Assembly (NCBI GenBank): GCA_937892225.1
Contig: CALAUH010000059.1
Location: forward strand, 1-25,400
Length of the DNA: 25,400 bases
Direction of reading: 5' to 3'
Source of the DNA: an uncultured Treponema sp.
Lineage (GTDB): Bacteria > Spirochaetota > Spirochaetia > Treponematales > Treponemataceae
Part shown: positions 23,467-25,400 of the stretch, in pieces
How positions within the stretch are numbered: position 1 is the stretch's first letter
Layout: each line of letters opens with the position of its first letter
Notes under the pieces: model-generated
Database searches by the model: none
What the model was told of the DNA's origin: nothing
What the model saw: only the letters and a program-made list of their open reading frames with translations
Translations under genes and position numbers: made by a program

Positions 23467-25400
23467 TTCATCTTTATCTGCTGTTATTTTTATTGTTTTA
23501 CCTTCTAAAACTTTTCCAGAAAGCAATTCTTTAGCAAGCTTATTTTCAAGATAGTTTTGAATTGCCCTCTTTACAGGTCTTGCACCCATTGTCGGGTCAT
23601 AACCTTTATCGCAAAGGAAATCAATTGCACTCTGATCTAAATCAAGTAAAATTTTTCTATCTTCAAGTTTTTTTTGAACTTTAGATAACTGTAATTTTAC
23701 AATAGTACTTATATTTTCTTTATCTAACTGATGAAACATTACTTTTTCATCAATTCTATTTAAAAACTCAGGTTTAAAAGTTCGCTTTAATAATTGTTCC
23801 AAAAGTTCTTTTGTTTTAGAAACATTTCCTTCATTTTCAAGAATAATATCACTTCCTAAATTACTGGTCATGATGATAATCGTATTTTTAAAATCAACTA
23901 CTCTACCCTGACCATCTGTCAATCTTCCATCATCCAGAACCTGAAGTAAAATATTAAATACATCAGGATGCGCTTTTTCAATTTCATCAAAAAGAATAAC
24001 TGAATAAGGTCTTCTTCTAACGGCTTCTGTCAATTGACCGCCTTCATCATAACCGACGTATCCTGGAGGTGCACCAATCAATCTTGTAACACTGAATTTT
24101 TCCATATATTCACTCATGTCCAGACGAGTAAGTGCTTTTTCATCATTAAAAAGAAAATTTGCAAGAGTCTTTGCCAGTTCTGTCTTACCAACCCCTGTCG
24201 GTCCCATAAAAAGAAAACTTCCTAAAGGTCTGTTAATATCATTTAAGCCTGATCTGTTTCTTCTGATTGCATCACTGACAACCTGCACTGCTTCATTTTG
24301 ACCGATTACCCTTTTATGAAGTTCATTTTCGAGTTCAAGATACTTCTGTTTTTCACCAGCCATCATTTTTGTAACAGGAATTCCACTCCATGATGATACA
24401 ACTTTAGCTATATCTTCTTCAGTTACAGATTTTCTTAAGAGGCTCTTTCGTTCGTTATTCTTATCTTTTTCTAAGATTAAAGCTTCTTCTTTTTCTTTTT
24501 CCAGTGATGGAATTATCGAATATTTTAATTCTGCAGCTTTTTCAAGATTACCTTCTCTTGTATATTTATCCTGTTCAAATTTTGCCTGTTCAAGTTTTTC
24601 TTTAATTGTTCTGCTTTTATCTATATTATTTTTTTCATTTTCCCATTCAAGTTTCATAATATCGCGTTTGGAAATAAGTTCTGATAATTCTTTATCTAAT
24701 TTTTCCAAACGTTCTTTACTTGCTGAATCGGTTTCTTTAAGCAAAGACTGTTTTTCTATCTGAAACTGCAGGATTTTTCTTTCTACCTGATCTAATTCTA
24801 CAGGCTGACTTTCAATTTCCATTTTTAATAAACTTGCTGCTTCATCAACCAAATCAATAGCTTTATCTGGTAAAAATCTTGAAGTAATATATCTGTTGGA
24901 TAAAATTGCCGCAGCAACCAAAGCTTCATCTTCAATAATTACACCATGATGAATTTCGTATTTTTCTCTTAATCCTCGTAAGATTGCAATAGTGTCTTCT
25001 ACAGTTGGTTCTGCACAATAAACCTGCTGAAATCTTCTTTCTAATGCAGCATCTTTTTCTATATATTTTCTATATTCATCTAAAGTTGTTGCACCAATTG
25101 CACGTAATTCACCTCTTGCCAATGCAGGTTTTAATAAATTAGATGCATCCATACTGCCTTCTGTTGCACCAGCACCGACAAGTATATGAACTTCATTTAT
25201 TAATGCTTTTAATCTTTCTTCAAATTCACCGCGAAACTTTGCACCGGCAACCATTGCACCCAAATCCAATGCAAGTAATCGTTTATCTTTTAAACTTTCC
25301 GGAACGTCCCCACTGGCAATTCTTCGAGCAAGACCTTCGACAATTGCAGTTTTACCAACACCTGGTTCACCAATAATAACAGGATTATTTTTTGTACGAC
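23452..25400 (-). CDS. clpB: ATP-dependent disaggregase ClpB, 5' end beyond the window
   Basis: The frame stays open to the right edge, so about 649 C-terminal residues are present and roughly 200 N-terminal ones are missing. Visible parts, in order: NBD1 from its Walker A (GEPGVGKTAIVEGLA, near 25350), the long coiled-coil middle domain (ESQPVELDQVERKI through KYSIIPSLEKEKEE) that distinguishes ClpB from ClpA and ClpC, and NBD2 with GPTGVGKTELAKTLA and VILFDEIEKAHPDVF, then the D2 small domain (GARPVKRAIQNYLEN). ClpB works with DnaK to resolve protein aggregates. An internal ATG at 25269 is not the start, as it lies inside NBD1. Confidence 0.97.
   Translation of the reverse strand, partial: RTKNNPVIIGEPGVGKTAIVEGLARRIASGDVPESLKDKRLLALDLGAMVAGAKFRGEFEERLKALINEVHILVGAGATEGSMDASNLLKPALARGELRAIGATTLDEYRKYIEKDAALERRFQQVYCAEPTVEDTIAILRGLREKYEIHHGVIIEDEALVAAAILSNRYITSRFLPDKAIDLVDEAASLLKMEIESQPVELDQVERKILQFQIEKQSLLKETDSASKERLEKLDKELSELISKRDIMKLEWENEKNNIDKSRTIKEKLEQAKFEQDKYTREGNLEKAAELKYSIIPSLEKEKEEALILEKDKNNERKSLLRKSVTEEDIAKVVSSWSGIPVTKMMAGEKQKYLELENELHKRVIGQNEAVQVVSDAIRRNRSGLNDINRPLGSFLFMGPTGVGKTELAKTLANFLFNDEKALTRLDMSEYMEKFSVTRLIGAPPGYVGYDEGGQLTEAVRRRPYSVILFDEIEKAHPDVFNILLQVLDDGRLTDGQGRVVDFKNTIIIMTSNLGSDIILENEGNVSKTKELLEQLLKRTFKPEFLNRIDEKVMFHQLDKENISTIVKLQLSKVQKKLEDRKILLDLDQSAIDFLCDKGYDPTMGARPVKRAIQNYLENKLAKELLSGKVLEGKTIKITADKDELKIN

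Noticed and set aside
25143..25376. Plus-strand frame opposite clpB
   Set aside because: It is antisense to the strongly conserved NBD1 of ClpB and has Leu/His/Gln-rich composition typical of a reverse frame.

Overview
The window looks like part of the chromosome of a low-GC spirochaete, most likely a gut or rumen-type Treponema. I base this on the AT-rich sequence, the giant GreA with a long N-terminal extension (a form I know from Treponema), and the order scpA-scpB-rluB-cmk-rpsA. I see no phage, insertion sequence, CRISPR array, tRNA or rRNA.

Region 1 (1-11039, all minus strand) is a long co-directional block. Reading from its upstream end it runs rpe, three poorly characterised cell-envelope or TPR genes, recA, folK, scpA, scpB, a pseudouridine synthase (rluB), cmk, rpsA, a degenerate NtrC-type regulator with a Fis helix-turn-helix, and the first codons of another gene. 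Most gaps are 3-30 nt. The larger gaps, before recA (80 nt) and after rpsA (102 nt), are the likely break points; the second holds a perfect 10-bp inverted repeat.

Region 2 (11040-15842, plus strand) opens with a consensus-like sigma70 promoter and carries a TPR protein, the 899-residue GreA fusion and an MBL-fold hydrolase. deoC converges on it with overlapping 3' ends. Region 3 (16564-19360) holds a 2[4Fe-4S] ferredoxin of only 56 residues with its own terminator, a small membrane protein, a LysM-M23 peptidase and an exported PEGA-like protein.

Region 4 (19361-22575) has a GC-rich structured element ending in a textbook terminator, then a class A penicillin-binding protein and a small ParB-N protein with a membrane-seeking tail. 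Region 5 (22547-25400, minus) has rlmJ and most of clpB, which runs off the right edge.

The most interesting signals are: (a) the likely small RNA at about 19425-19509, whose loop shows CCUCC, the anti-Shine-Dalgarno core; (b) four genes (rpe, deoC, rlmJ and, nearly, the PBP) whose -10 box lies 6-9 nt before the start codon with no ribosome binding site, suggesting leaderless mRNAs; (c) the stand-alone ParB CTPase domain with an amphipathic tail next to a cell-wall synthase; (d) the regulator that has lost the sigma54-contact loop and Walker B acids; and (e) the GreA fusion. These are sequence readings without database searches.
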